Below, piece after piece: positions 1-6,159 of a DNA stretch of 7,729 bases (the first letter of the stretch is position 1; every line of letters begins with the position of its first letter). Below the pieces are notes generated by a model. That model was not told the DNA's origin, searched no databases, and was given only the letters and a program-made list of their open reading frames with translations. The translations under genes were made by a program, and so were the position numbers. Origin of the DNA: Anaerolineae bacterium (GTDB lineage: Bacteria; Chloroflexota; Anaerolineae; Aggregatilineales; Phototrophicaceae); assembly GCA_025454715.1 (NCBI GenBank), contig JALONY010000167.1, positions 1 to 7,729 on the forward strand. The letters are read 5' to 3'.

Positions 1-290
1 GCCCCATCGACCGCCGCACGCCGCAATTGCGACAACGCCGTGCCGGTCGCTCCCGCGCCGCTATACAGTTGATAGTACACGTCCGAGCCCGCCAACATCG
101 TCCCGCTAAAGTTGACCACCCCCTGATCGAGGCATGTCACATAAAAGACGGTCACGTTCGAGCTGGCCGTCGTCGTGGTCGTCGTCCCAGCAGGTACCGG
201 CGTCGTCACCACTGCCTGCGCTTGCGCCAAGCCCGTGACGGCAAACACCATCACGCTCAACAATCCCAAAAGCACGCGCTTTTTCATCAT
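1..290 (-). CDS. Secreted protein of unknown function, N-terminal part (runs off left edge)
   Basis: An open frame with no stop runs leftward from the ATG at 290 to the window edge, giving 96 codons. It begins with tandem ATG codons (290 and 287). A GGAG Shine-Dalgarno at 303-300 lies 9 bases before the first ATG, which decides the start. The N-terminus is a clear Sec signal peptide: MMKKR, a hydrophobic core LLGLLSVMVFAVTGL, and a probable cleavage after AQAQA (about residue 26). A low-complexity Thr-rich linker (PAGTTTTTTASS) follows, then a beta-rich segment with VTVFYVTCLDQG, VNFSGTML and DVYYQLYSG. The mature protein is probably exported, with a flexible linker before a beta-sandwich-like domain, but I do not recognise the family. 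Codons end mostly in G, the opposite of the rightward genes. Coding status is well supported by the signal peptide, the SD and the uninterrupted frame. The function is unknown. Confidence 0.8.
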   Translation of the reverse strand, partial: MMKKRVLLGLLSVMVFAVTGLAQAQAVVTTPVPAGTTTTTTASSNVTVFYVTCLDQGVVNFSGTMLAGSDVYYQLYSGAGATGTALSQLRRAAVDG

Positions 291-330
291 CGAATGTCAC
301 TCCAGTGCGTTCGTCGTCCTTCCAACGCAT

Positions 331-359
331 ATCTTACACGATTTACGCCCAATTCCCAG
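331..359 (-). promoter_or_regulatory. Candidate promoter for the leftward secreted protein
   Basis: Read on the minus strand, TAAGAT (336-331) resembles a -10 box, and CTGGGA (359-354) sits 17 bases upstream as a weak -35. Its distance from the ATG at 290 would give a leader of roughly 35 bases containing the GGAG site. The -35 match is poor, so this is tentative. Confidence 0.3.
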
Positions 360-407
360 CGCCCACCCCCCAGCGTAGACCAAAAGCCCAACTGACCCAA
401 ATTGGGC

Positions 408-436
408 TTGACACCCACCCACAACACGCCTAAAAT
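408..436 (+). promoter_or_regulatory. Sigma-70-type promoter of tRNA-Leu
   Basis: A perfect TTGACA -35 (408-413), a 17-base spacer and a TAAAAT -10 (431-436) lie 22 bases before the mature tRNA 5' end. Transcription would start near 443. This is the closest match to the housekeeping promoter consensus in the window, as expected for a stable-RNA gene. An odd-centred palindrome, CCCAA-A-TTGGG (396-406), abuts the -35 box and could be an operator, but that is speculation. Confidence 0.85.
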
Positions 437-458
437 GTTCCTCATCAGCACCACCCAA

Positions 459-542
459 GCCGAAGTGGCGGAATTGGCAGACGCGCTACGTTCAGGGCGT
501 AGTTCCTTTACAGGAGTGTGGGTTCGACTCCCACCTTCGGCA
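459..542 (+). tRNA. tRNA-Leu, anticodon CAG
   Basis: The acceptor stem GCCGAAG (459-465) pairs with CTTCGGC (535-541), followed by discriminator A at 542. The anticodon stem CTACG (486-490) / CGTAG (498-502) encloses the loop TTCAGGG, placing the anticodon CAG at 493-495, which reads CUG leucine codons. A long variable arm with stem TCCT/AGGA marks a class II tRNA. The T arm is GTGGG-TTCGACT-CCCAC (518-534). The 3' CCA is not encoded: the bases after the discriminator are CAC, so CCA must be added after transcription. The gene has its own promoter and terminator and appears monocistronic. Confidence 0.97.
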
Positions 543-547
543 CACCA

Positions 548-578
548 GACCCCAGCAAACCGCTGGGGTCTTTGTTTT
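548..578 (+). terminator. Intrinsic terminator of tRNA-Leu
   Basis: A perfect 9-bp stem, GACCCCAGC (548-556) with GCTGGGGTC (562-570), has a 5-base loop and is followed by TTTGTTTT (571-578). It begins 5 bases after the tRNA 3' end. Confidence 0.92.
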
Positions 579-599
579 CGCCCCCCAACGCGCTACAAT
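572..599 (+). promoter_or_regulatory. Promoter of the FtsB-like gene, probably leaderless
   Basis: TACAAT at 594-599 is a good -10 box. A weak TTGTTT -35 at 572-577 (16-base spacer) lies within the T-tract of the preceding terminator. Only 7 bases separate the -10 from the ATG at 607, so initiation would fall at or next to the start codon. No Shine-Dalgarno is present in the gap, which fits a leaderless message. Confidence 0.55.
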
Positions 600-606
600 C
601 AACCCT

Positions 607-1062
607 ATGAGCGCCGCACAAACACCCCCCACCCCCCGCCAATCCCGCAAACCCGCTGGCAGCATCTCCAGCTTCCAGCTCATCTTTGCCGTGGTCTTGG
701 CCGTCGGCCTCATCCTCACCATCAACTTCAGCTCACGCATCGCCGCCGGTCGCCCCATCCTCGAAGCCTACGACGAAATCCAACGCGAAATCGCCGAACT
801 CGAGGCCGAACAAGAGCGGCTCTTGGCCGAGCGCAACGCCGCCCTCAACGATTACTATGTCGAGCAATGGGCACGCGGGCGCGGCAAGATGGTGCGCGCT
901 GGTGAGAAGCTCATCATCCCCGTCCCCTCACAAACCACCGTCGTCGCCACCCCCGTCCCCATCGAGGTCGGCGCGTTCAGCACCGGTTACCAACAGCCCG
1001 AAAATTGGCAGTTGTGGTGGTCGCTCTTTTTCGACGACCCACCGCCCACCTTTTCCGACTAA
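607..1062 (+). CDS. FtsB/DivIC-like septum formation initiator family protein
   Basis: This is a 151-residue bitopic membrane protein. A short Pro/Arg-rich cytoplasmic N-terminus (1-19) precedes one transmembrane helix (about 23-41, QLIFAVVLAVGLILTINF). A coiled coil (about 48-80) follows, rich in Glu/Leu/Ala (EIQREIAELEAEQERLLAERNA). Then comes the segment YYVEQWARGRGKMVRAGEKLIIPVP, in which the (V)E.WAR...MVR.GE..I.PVP pattern is typical of FtsB/DivIC-like proteins. The family spans the cytoplasmic membrane and links early and late divisome proteins through the extracytoplasmic coiled coil. The tail after residue 107 is longer than in classical FtsB and ends WSLFFDDPPPTFSD. The ATG at 607 lacks an SD and sits 7 bases after a -10 box, hence the leaderless inference. 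The next gene begins 42 bases downstream on the same strand, so the two may be co-transcribed. The family call is good; a divisome role is inferred from the family alone. Confidence 0.82.
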   Translation: MSAAQTPPTPRQSRKPAGSISSFQLIFAVVLAVGLILTINFSSRIAAGRPILEAYDEIQREIAELEAEQERLLAERNAALNDYYVEQWARGRGKMVRAGEKLIIPVPSQTTVVATPVPIEVGAFSTGYQQPENWQLWWSLFFDDPPPTFSD

Positions 1063-1104
1063 TCTCCCCTTTCCGCCCACCCCATCCCGACGAGGTCGCC
1101 CCCT

Positions 1105-3552
1105 GTGAAACGCCTTTCGTTGCTCATCCTGCTCAGCCTCGCCGCGCTCTTGACCCTCTCCCCCCTGCGCCCCCCTACACAAGCGCAATCCGGCATCGTC
1201 ACCATGTCCATCCGCGCCGGTTTCGATGGCCGCTTCCGCGACAACATGTGGACTCCGGTCGTCATCCGGCTCGAAAACACCGGTGCGCCCTTCACCGGCG
1301 CCCTCGTCATCCGCCCAGAGCGCTCACGCGGCCTGACCAACCCCGTCACCACCCCCGTCGAGTTGCCTGCCGATACCAGCCGCACCTACACCCTCTATGT
1401 CAGCCTCCGCAGCTTCACCGACCTGCTGCGCGTCGAGTTGTTCACTCCCGAGGGGTTGGTCGCCGCCGCCGCCAACATCGACCTCAGCACCGCCGCCGCC
1501 ACCGGCCAATTGGTCGCCCAAGCCAACCTCGCCCCCGACTCCCTGCCCGACCACCCCGCTGGGCTCGAAGCCATCGACATCCTCATCCTCAACCGCGCCC
1601 GCACCGAAGGGCTGACCACCGCTCAACGCGACGCCTTGCGCGCATGGGTCGTGCGCGGTGGCCACCTCATGGTCGCCGCCGGTGCCGAGGCCGAGGCCAC
1701 CACCGCGGGCGTGCTCCCGTTGTTGCCCGTCATCCCAGCACAACCCCGCACCCTGACCGACTTTTCGCCGCTCGCTGCCCTTGCCGCACAACCCACCGCA
1801 CCCACCGCGACCGCCAGCACCATCGCCAGTGGTGCGCTCCAAGACGGTGCCCAAGCCCTCGCCCTCACCTCTGACGGCCAAATCCTCGTCGCCCGCCGTA
1901 CCCTCGGCAGCGGCACCGTCGATTACCTCGCCTTCGACCCGACCGCCGCCCCGTTCGACACATGGGCAGGGTTGCCCTCGTTCTGGCAAACCCTCGCCAT
2001 CAGCACCGCCCCCCGCCCAAGCTGGTCGTCCGGTTTCGTCAACCTCACCCAAGGCTACCAAGCCCTCGAAATCTTGCCGGGCGTCACCGTCCTGCCCGAG
2101 GTCACGGCGATGATCGTCTTCTTGATTGCCTACGTCCTCTTGATTGGCCCCATCAACTACTTCATCCTCAGCCGCATCAACCGCCGAGAATTGGCATGGC
2201 TGACCATCCCAGCCCTTATCCTCGGCTTTACCGCCATCGCATGGGCGACCGGCTTCAACTTGCGTGGTGAGGAAGTCATCCTCAGCCGCCTCACCGTCGT
2301 CGAGTCATGGCCGGACTCGCCCGACGCCCGCGCCCGTCAGCTCATCGGCCTGCTCGCGCCCCGCCGCGCACAATACACGCTCGCCCTCGACGATGCACGC
2401 GCCTTGCGCCCCCTCTTGCGCGCCAATGAAGGCATCCTCGCCAACGCGCCCGCCTCCGTTCGCATTGCCCAAGACCCCACCTTCCGCGCCATCGATTTTC
2501 CCGTCGATGCCAGCTTCATGGCCGGGTTCGTCACCGATGGCCAAATCCCCAAGCCCGAGCTTTCCGGCACCCTCACCATCACCGAGACCTCGACCGGCGA
2601 ACAATGGCGCGGCACCGTCGAAAACGGCCTGACCACCCCGCTCACCGAGGCCGTCCTGCTGTCCAAACACGGCGCTTACCGCCTCGAAAGGCAGCTCAAC
2701 GCGGGTGAAATCCTCCCCGTCGAAACACTCATGCCCTACCCGCCCGACCAAAACACCGCCGCCGCCACCGTCCAATACGCCGCCAGCTTCGTCAACCCCC
2801 GCCAATCGCGCTATGTCGTGCGCGGTCAAGACGGCAACCTCGGCGCAGACGCCACCGCCCGCGCCATCATCGGTGACGCGCTATATGACCCCGTCATTTA
2901 TTTCGCAGGTTACGCCGGTTACAACCCGATAAACCTCACCCCCGCCCAAGTCCGCCGCCAAGCCTTCATCTCCAATTTCATCGTCGATCAATTCTTCACC
3001 AACGGCTTGGGCGACGACGTGTACCTGATTGGCTGGTCATCCACCACTCCCACCGCCGAGACCCTCCCCAACATCCGCACCCAAACCCTCGACGAGACCC
3101 TCTACATCACCCGCCTGACCACCACCCGCCTCGCCCCGTCCGCCATCGTGACCGCCCACCCCGACGACTTCACGTGGCTGACCGTCAGCGACACCAGCGG
3201 CACCGACTCCACCCCCAATATCCTCGTCTCTTATACCGACAGCTTCTTGGCCTATCGCTTCACCCCCATCCCCTCCAAACGCCTCGCCGAGGTCGAGACC
3301 CTCACCCTCGTCGTCACCGAAAACGACATCTCGTTTGCCGAGACCCTCGTCAGCCTCTACGATTGGCAAACCGGCCAATACGTCCCCATCGAGCTGACCG
3401 GTGCACGCACCCCAATCCCACGCCCGGCGCGCTTTCTCGGCCCGCTCAACGCCGTCCAAGCCCAAGTCGAACGCGCCCTGACCGGCACCGCGCTGTCCAT
3501 TTCGACCCTCGGCTTCGAGCAAACCGGCAGGTTAACGCCCCAAATGCCCTAA
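1105..3552 (+). CDS. Exported protein with GATase-like domain and central membrane hairpin, function unknown
   Basis: This protein has 815 residues. The GTG start is preceded by GAGG at 1092-1095, with 9 bases of spacing. Residues 1-28 form a signal peptide (KRLSLLILLSLAALLTL, cleavage near TQAQS). Residues 30-140 look like a beta-rich domain (GFDGRFRDNMWTPVVIRLEN). Residues about 153-300 resemble the type-1 glutamine-amidotransferase-like fold of cell-surface proteins: LEAIDILILN, then LTTAQRDALRAWVVRGGHLM, then GSGTVDYLAFD. No catalytic Cys-His-Glu set is evident, so it is probably not an enzyme. Two transmembrane helices follow (about 334-353 and 362-381), joined by the basic loop SRINRRE. 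The hallmark GPINYF (348-353) and RRELAW (360-365) are recognisable from homologous uncharacterised proteins. By the positive-inside rule the loop is cytoplasmic and both large domains face outward. The remaining 430 or so residues have no motif I can name. It is likely co-transcribed with the FtsB-like gene. A role in the envelope is inference only. Confidence 0.85.
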   Translation: MKRLSLLILLSLAALLTLSPLRPPTQAQSGIVTMSIRAGFDGRFRDNMWTPVVIRLENTGAPFTGALVIRPERSRGLTNPVTTPVELPADTSRTYTLYVSLRSFTDLLRVELFTPEGLVAAAANIDLSTAAATGQLVAQANLAPDSLPDHPAGLEAIDILILNRARTEGLTTAQRDALRAWVVRGGHLMVAAGAEAEATTAGVLPLLPVIPAQPRTLTDFSPLAALAAQPTAPTATASTIASGALQDGAQALALTSDGQILVARRTLGSGTVDYLAFDPTAAPFDTWAGLPSFWQTLAISTAPRPSWSSGFVNLTQGYQALEILPGVTVLPEVTAMIVFLIAYVLLIGPINYFILSRINRRELAWLTIPALILGFTAIAWATGFNLRGEEVILSRLTVVESWPDSPDARARQLIGLLAPRRAQYTLALDDARALRPLLRANEGILANAPASVRIAQDPTFRAIDFPVDASFMAGFVTDGQIPKPELSGTLTITETSTGEQWRGTVENGLTTPLTEAVLLSKHGAYRLERQLNAGEILPVETLMPYPPDQNTAAATVQYAASFVNPRQSRYVVRGQDGNLGADATARAIIGDALYDPVIYFAGYAGYNPINLTPAQVRRQAFISNFIVDQFFTNGLGDDVYLIGWSSTTPTAETLPNIRTQTLDETLYITRLTTTRLAPSAIVTAHPDDFTWLTVSDTSGTDSTPNILVSYTDSFLAYRFTPIPSKRLAEVETLTLVVTENDISFAETLVSLYDWQTGQYVPIELTGARTPIPRPARFLGPLNAVQAQVERALTGTALSISTLGFEQTGRLTPQMP

Positions 3553-3559
3553 ACGACTC

Positions 3560-3588
3560 TTGGCACGCCCGCCCCGCACCGCTATAAT
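3560..3588 (+). promoter_or_regulatory. Strong promoter of rplI
   Basis: TTGGCA (3560-3565), a 17-base spacer and a perfect TATAAT (3583-3588) form a near-consensus housekeeping promoter. Transcription should start near 3595, giving a leader of about 73 bases. The -35 box begins 8 bases after the stop codon of the preceding gene, so rplI is a separate transcription unit. No terminator is visible between them. Confidence 0.82.
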
Positions 3589-3594
3589 TTCGCC

Positions 3595-3667
3595 CACGTT
3601 ACCTGACCAGAGACGACATGCGCCCAGCCTTCGACTGGGGCGTTGGGTGTTGAATAAGGGAAATCAC
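3595..3667 (+). other. Structured 5' leader of rplI
   Basis: The leader can form CGCCCAG (3621-3627) paired with CTGGGGCG (3635-3642) with one bulged base and a 7-base loop. Alternatively, GCGCCCAGC (3620-3628) can pair with GTTGGGTGT (3642-3650) using G-U pairs. The two helices are mutually exclusive and lie just before the AAGGG ribosome site (3656-3660). Such leaders are common sites of ribosomal-protein autoregulation, but no known motif is recognised and any regulatory role is inference. Confidence 0.35.
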
Positions 3668-4204
3668 ATGAAAGTCATCCTGCTCGACTATGTTTACAAG
3701 CACGGCGTCGCCGGTGAGGTCATCGACGTGGCCGACGGTTTCGCCCGTAACTTCCTCATCCCCCGCGGTTTGGCCGTCAAGGCCACCGACACCGAGCTCA
3801 AGCGCGCCAAGCGCCTGCGTGAGCAATCCGCCGTCAAGCGCGCCAACCTCGAGAACCTGCTCAACGACCTCGGGCGCAAGATCGATGGCGTCGAGCTGAT
3901 TTTTGGCCGCCGCGCCGCCGCCACCGGCAAGTTGTTCGGCTCCGTCACCACCCAAGAAATCGCCGATGAGTTGCTCAAGGCCACCGGTGTGGACATCAAC
4001 CGTCGCCGCATCAGCCAACAAGTCCTGCGCGAAGTCGGCACCCACAGCGTGCCCGTCCGCCTCGGCACCGAGGTTTCGCCTGCGCTCAAGGTCACCATCG
4101 TCCGCGAGGAAGAGCTCAATGAGTTCCTCGCCAAGCGCAAGGCCGCTGCCGAAGCCGCTGCTGCCGCGCCCGCCGAAGCCGTCGAGGCCGAAGCCAACGC
4201 CTAG
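3668..4204 (+). CDS. rplI: Large ribosomal subunit protein bL9
   Basis: The product is 178 residues and binds 23S rRNA near the base of the L1 stalk. The N-terminal domain (1-50) carries the full L9 signature: G13, G16, V21, G24-F25, N28-F29-L30, G34, A36 and T40 (DGFARNFLIPRGLAV). A long basic helix (about 41-75) leads to the C-terminal domain (about 76-150), with GKLFGSVTTQEIADEL, INRRRI and HSVPVRLGTEVSPALKVTIV. An Ala/Glu-rich tail (about 157-178) goes beyond the minimal family length of about 150. The ATG at 3668 is chosen because AAGGG lies 7 bases upstream and the L9 N-terminus MKVILL starts exactly there. An upstream in-frame TTG at 3560 is rejected because it coincides with the -35 box. 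The gene stands alone, without the usual rpsF-ssb-rpsR neighbours, between its own promoter and terminator. Confidence 0.98.
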   Translation: MKVILLDYVYKHGVAGEVIDVADGFARNFLIPRGLAVKATDTELKRAKRLREQSAVKRANLENLLNDLGRKIDGVELIFGRRAAATGKLFGSVTTQEIADELLKATGVDINRRRISQQVLREVGTHSVPVRLGTEVSPALKVTIVREEELNEFLAKRKAAAEAAAAAPAEAVEAEANA

Positions 4205-4227
4205 TCATCGGCGTTCACGAGACGAAT

Positions 4228-4270
4228 CAGCCCCGCCGGGCGCTCTGAACCGGCGGGCTGTTTTGCTTTA
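4228..4270 (+). terminator. Intrinsic terminator after rplI, possible attenuator for the HTH gene
   Basis: CAGCCCCGCCGG (4228-4239) pairs with CCGGCGGGCTG (4250-4260) with a single bulged C and a 10-base loop. TTTTGCTTT follows. It starts 23 bases after the rplI stop and ends 14 bases before the next start codon. No convincing promoter fits between them. Confidence 0.85.
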
Positions 4271-4284
4271 GGGACACAGCTACG

Positions 4285-5508
4285 ATGGACTCATACTCGC
4301 TCGGTCAACTGCTTCAGCAAGCCCGCGACTCCCGCGAGTGGTCGCTGGAAGACGTGCGCGCCAAAACCCGCATCCCCACCCCTGTCCTCGAATCGTTCGA
4401 GCAAGGGGTATTCGTCTTGCCCGAGCTCTCGCCCGTCCAAGTCCGCGGCATGTTGACCAACTACGCCCACTTCCTCGGCCTCGATGTCGAGCAAGTCCAA
4501 GCCGCCTACGCCGACATCCTCAACCCGCCCAAGCGCCGCCGACGCCCCGACCCGACCCAAAACACCCGCCCCCCCACCGAAGCACGTCGCCCAGCCACCG
4601 ACCCGCGCCGCGCCTCCGGTGAATATCGCCGCCCCGACCCATCCGAAGCCTCGCGACCACGCACCCCCACCGAGCGCCCCCGCAAGCCCGCCCGCAGCGC
4701 CAACTTGCTCAACGTGCTGGTCATCCTCACCCTCGCAGCCGCCTCCGTTGCCGTCATTGCCGTCATCGTCTCACAGCTCATCAACCGCACCATCTCGCCC
4801 ATCGATGAGACGCTGCCCACACTGCCCATCGGACTGGCCGATTTACCGCCTACCGCCACCTTCACCAGCATCCCCACCCGCATCTACGTCGTCACCCCTA
4901 CCCTCGCCCCACGCAGCCAGCAAAACTACAACGGCGAGCCCGTCCTCGTCACTGTCGAATTCCAGCAACGCGCATGGGTCAGCGTCTCCGCCGACGGCGC
5001 ACAACTATATTCTGGCCTCGTCCGCCCGGGCGAGCTCACGTTGGAATACCGCGGCATCAACGAGGTCGTCGTCAACAGCAGTAACGCCGAGGCGCTCATC
5101 ATCACCTACAACGGCCAACCCCAGCCCAGTTTCGGCGAGCGCGGCCAAGCCATCACCATCACCTTCCGCCCCGCCAACGACATCCAAATCCTGACCGGCC
5201 CGGGCTTCGACCCCACTGCCGACATCAGCGCCACACCCCAAAACACCCCACTCCCGCTGGCAGCCACCCTCTTGGCAGAGCAAACCCCCTCGCCCACGTT
5301 CGGCCCCAGCCCGACCCTCTCGCCCACGCCCGCCGTCAGCCCCACCCCCAGCCCGACCGCCACCGCCTCACCCACCCTGACGCCCAGCTTCACGCCGTCC
5401 GATACCCCCACCCCGACCGCCACATTGCCACCGACCACCACCCCAACCCCAACCGCCCTCGTCCCGCCCCAAGTCACACCCGTCGGCTCCACGCCCGAAA
5501 AACCCTAA
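4285..5508 (+). CDS. RodZ-like membrane protein: HTH domain, TM helix, DUF4115, Pro/Thr tail
   Basis: This protein has 407 residues. Residues 5-78 form a Cro/C1-type HTH domain of the RodZ kind: [19 protein letters not shown], then [15 protein letters not shown], then [16 protein letters not shown] basic, Pro-rich, probably disordered linker (81-138) contains KRRRR and many RP repeats. One transmembrane helix spans about 141-166 ([22 protein letters not shown]), so the HTH is cytoplasmic and the rest extracytoplasmic. Residues about 218-302 match DUF4115, the periplasmic RodZ domain ([38 protein letters not shown]). A Pro/Thr/Ser-rich tail runs from about 320 to 400. In RodZ the HTH contacts MreB and supports rod-shape elongation; no mreB is visible here, so that role is family knowledge only. 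The ATG at 4285 has a modest AGGGA site (4270-4274) at 10 bases, directly after the rplI terminator T-tract. Expression may depend on read-through from rplI. Confidence 0.88.
   Translation: MDSYSLGQLLQQARDSREWSLEDVRAKTRIPTPVLESFEQGVFVLPELSPVQVRGMLTNYAHFLGLDVEQVQAAYADILNPPKRRRRPDPTQNTRPPTEARRPATDPRRASGEYRRPDPSEASRPRTPTERPRKPARSANLLNVLVILTLAAASVAVIAVIVSQLINRTISPIDETLPTLPIGLADLPPTATFTSIPTRIYVVTPTLAPRSQQNYNGEPVLVTVEFQQRAWVSVSADGAQLYSGLVRPGELTLEYRGINEVVVNSSNAEALIITYNGQPQPSFGERGQAITITFRPANDIQILTGPGFDPTADISATPQNTPLPLAATLLAEQTPSPTFGPSPTLSPTPAVSPTPSPTATASPTLTPSFTPSDTPTPTATLPPTTTPTPTALVPPQVTPVGSTPEKP
5242..5500 (+). repeat. Low-complexity Pro/Thr/Ser coding repeat
   Basis: The 3' end of the RodZ-like gene is a degenerate run of CCC/ACC/AGC codons coding for imperfect SPTP, TPTP and TPSPT units. 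It is a coding repeat rather than an intergenic element. It predicts an extended, possibly O-glycosylated extracytoplasmic stalk, and its length is likely to vary between strains by replication slippage. Confidence 0.7.
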
Positions 5509-5520
5509 TCTAGGGCGCGC

Positions 5521-5549
5521 TGTTCGCCACACCCGTCAATCAGTATAAT
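5521..5549 (+). promoter_or_regulatory. Probable promoter of rimO
   Basis: A perfect TATAAT -10 lies at 5544-5549. The -35 region is poor (TGTTCG at 5521-5526 with 17-base spacing). Transcription would start near 5556, giving a leader of about 55 bases before the ATG at 5611. Confidence 0.55.
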
Positions 5550-5577
5550 CGCGCTCCAATCCCTAACCGTCCGCAAA

Positions 5578-5593
5578 CGTCTGCCCGCAGACG
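5578..5593 (+). other. Hairpin in the rimO 5' leader
   Basis: CGTCTG (5578-5583) pairs perfectly with CAGACG (5588-5593) around the tetraloop CCCG. Flanking AAA and TTT could extend the stem across a small bulge. It ends 8 bases before the GAGG ribosome site (5602-5605). Without a T-tract it is not a standard terminator. It may affect ribosome loading or mRNA stability, which is inference. Confidence 0.4.
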
Positions 5594-5610
5594 CTGTTTA
5601 TGAGGCATCC

Positions 5611-6159
5611 ATGCCCCCTGTCCGCACCCGCAAAGACAATTTCTATCTGCTCAGCCTCGGTTGTTCCAAGAACACCGTCGATTCCGAAAGCATGGCGCAA
5701 GTCCTCTCCCAAAACGGGATGCGCGCCGTCGGCGACCCCTTCAAAGCCGAAGTCCTCATCGTCAATACCTGCGGTTTCGTCGATGCCGCCAAAGAAGAAT
5801 CGCTGTCCGCCCTGCGCGATTTGGTCAGCCAGCGCCGCGGCAAGCAAATGGTCATCGCCGCCGGTTGCCTCTCACAACGCTACGGCGAGCAGCTCATCCA
5901 GCACGTCCCGGGTCTCGATGGCGTCATCGGCACCCGCCGCTGGATGGACATCTTCGACCTCGTCACCCGCCTGCGTGACCGCAAGCACCCCGAGCCGCTC
6001 TATCACCTGCCCACCGACGCCAAAGTCGTCGGCCTCGATGAGCGTGGCGTGCTGCGCGCCAGCGTGCAAGGCGCCAGCGCCTACCTCAAGATTGCCGATG
6101 GTTGCCGTCGCCCATGCGCCTTCTGCGCCATCCCCAAAATCAAGGGATTACGGCTATGA
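5611..6159 (+). CDS. rimO: RimO N-terminal fragment as it would be translated
   Basis: This is the 182-residue product actually read from the rimO start. It holds the methylthiotransferase N-terminal domain (about 10-110), a linker, and the radical-SAM cysteine motif at 165-172. It ends with the non-native tail LRL at TGA 6157-6159. It lacks the rest of the SAM-binding barrel and the TRAM domain that binds S12. If expressed, it could hold both clusters but should not catalyse the reaction. Confidence 0.75.
   Translation: MPPVRTRKDNFYLLSLGCSKNTVDSESMAQVLSQNGMRAVGDPFKAEVLIVNTCGFVDAAKEESLSALRDLVSQRRGKQMVIAAGCLSQRYGEQLIQHVPGLDGVIGTRRWMDIFDLVTRLRDRKHPEPLYHLPTDAKVVGLDERGVLRASVQGASAYLKIADGCRRPCAFCAIPKIKGLRL

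Noticed and set aside
1005..1874. 289-codon Arg/His/Pro-rich open frame on the + strand
   Set aside because: It is a shadow of the FtsB-like and exported-protein genes. Its composition is typical of reading C-rich codons out of frame, and it has no domains.
1324..2061. 245-codon Gly-rich open frame on the - strand
   Set aside because: It is antisense to a well-supported gene, with low-complexity Gly/Glu/Val composition caused by C-ending codons on the other strand.
3560..3667. N-terminal extension of L9 from a TTG at 3560
   Set aside because: The TTG is part of the -35 box, the extension has no family counterpart, and a good SD plus the canonical MKVILL start lie at 3668.
5290..5500. CRISPR-like or tandem-repeat array
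   Set aside because: The repetition is degenerate codon-level Pro/Thr/Ser coding inside an open frame, with no fixed repeat unit or spacers.
5503..5515. CCCTA-ATC-TAGGG hairpin at the end of the RodZ-like gene as a terminator
   Set aside because: The stem is only 5 bp with a 3-base loop and no T-tract, and it overlaps the stop codon.
5600..6145. Long + frame from the ATG at 5600 upstream of the RimO C-terminal part
   Set aside because: Up to 6145 its translation is Ser/Pro-rich out-of-frame shadow of rimO. Only the part from 6146 is real coding sequence.
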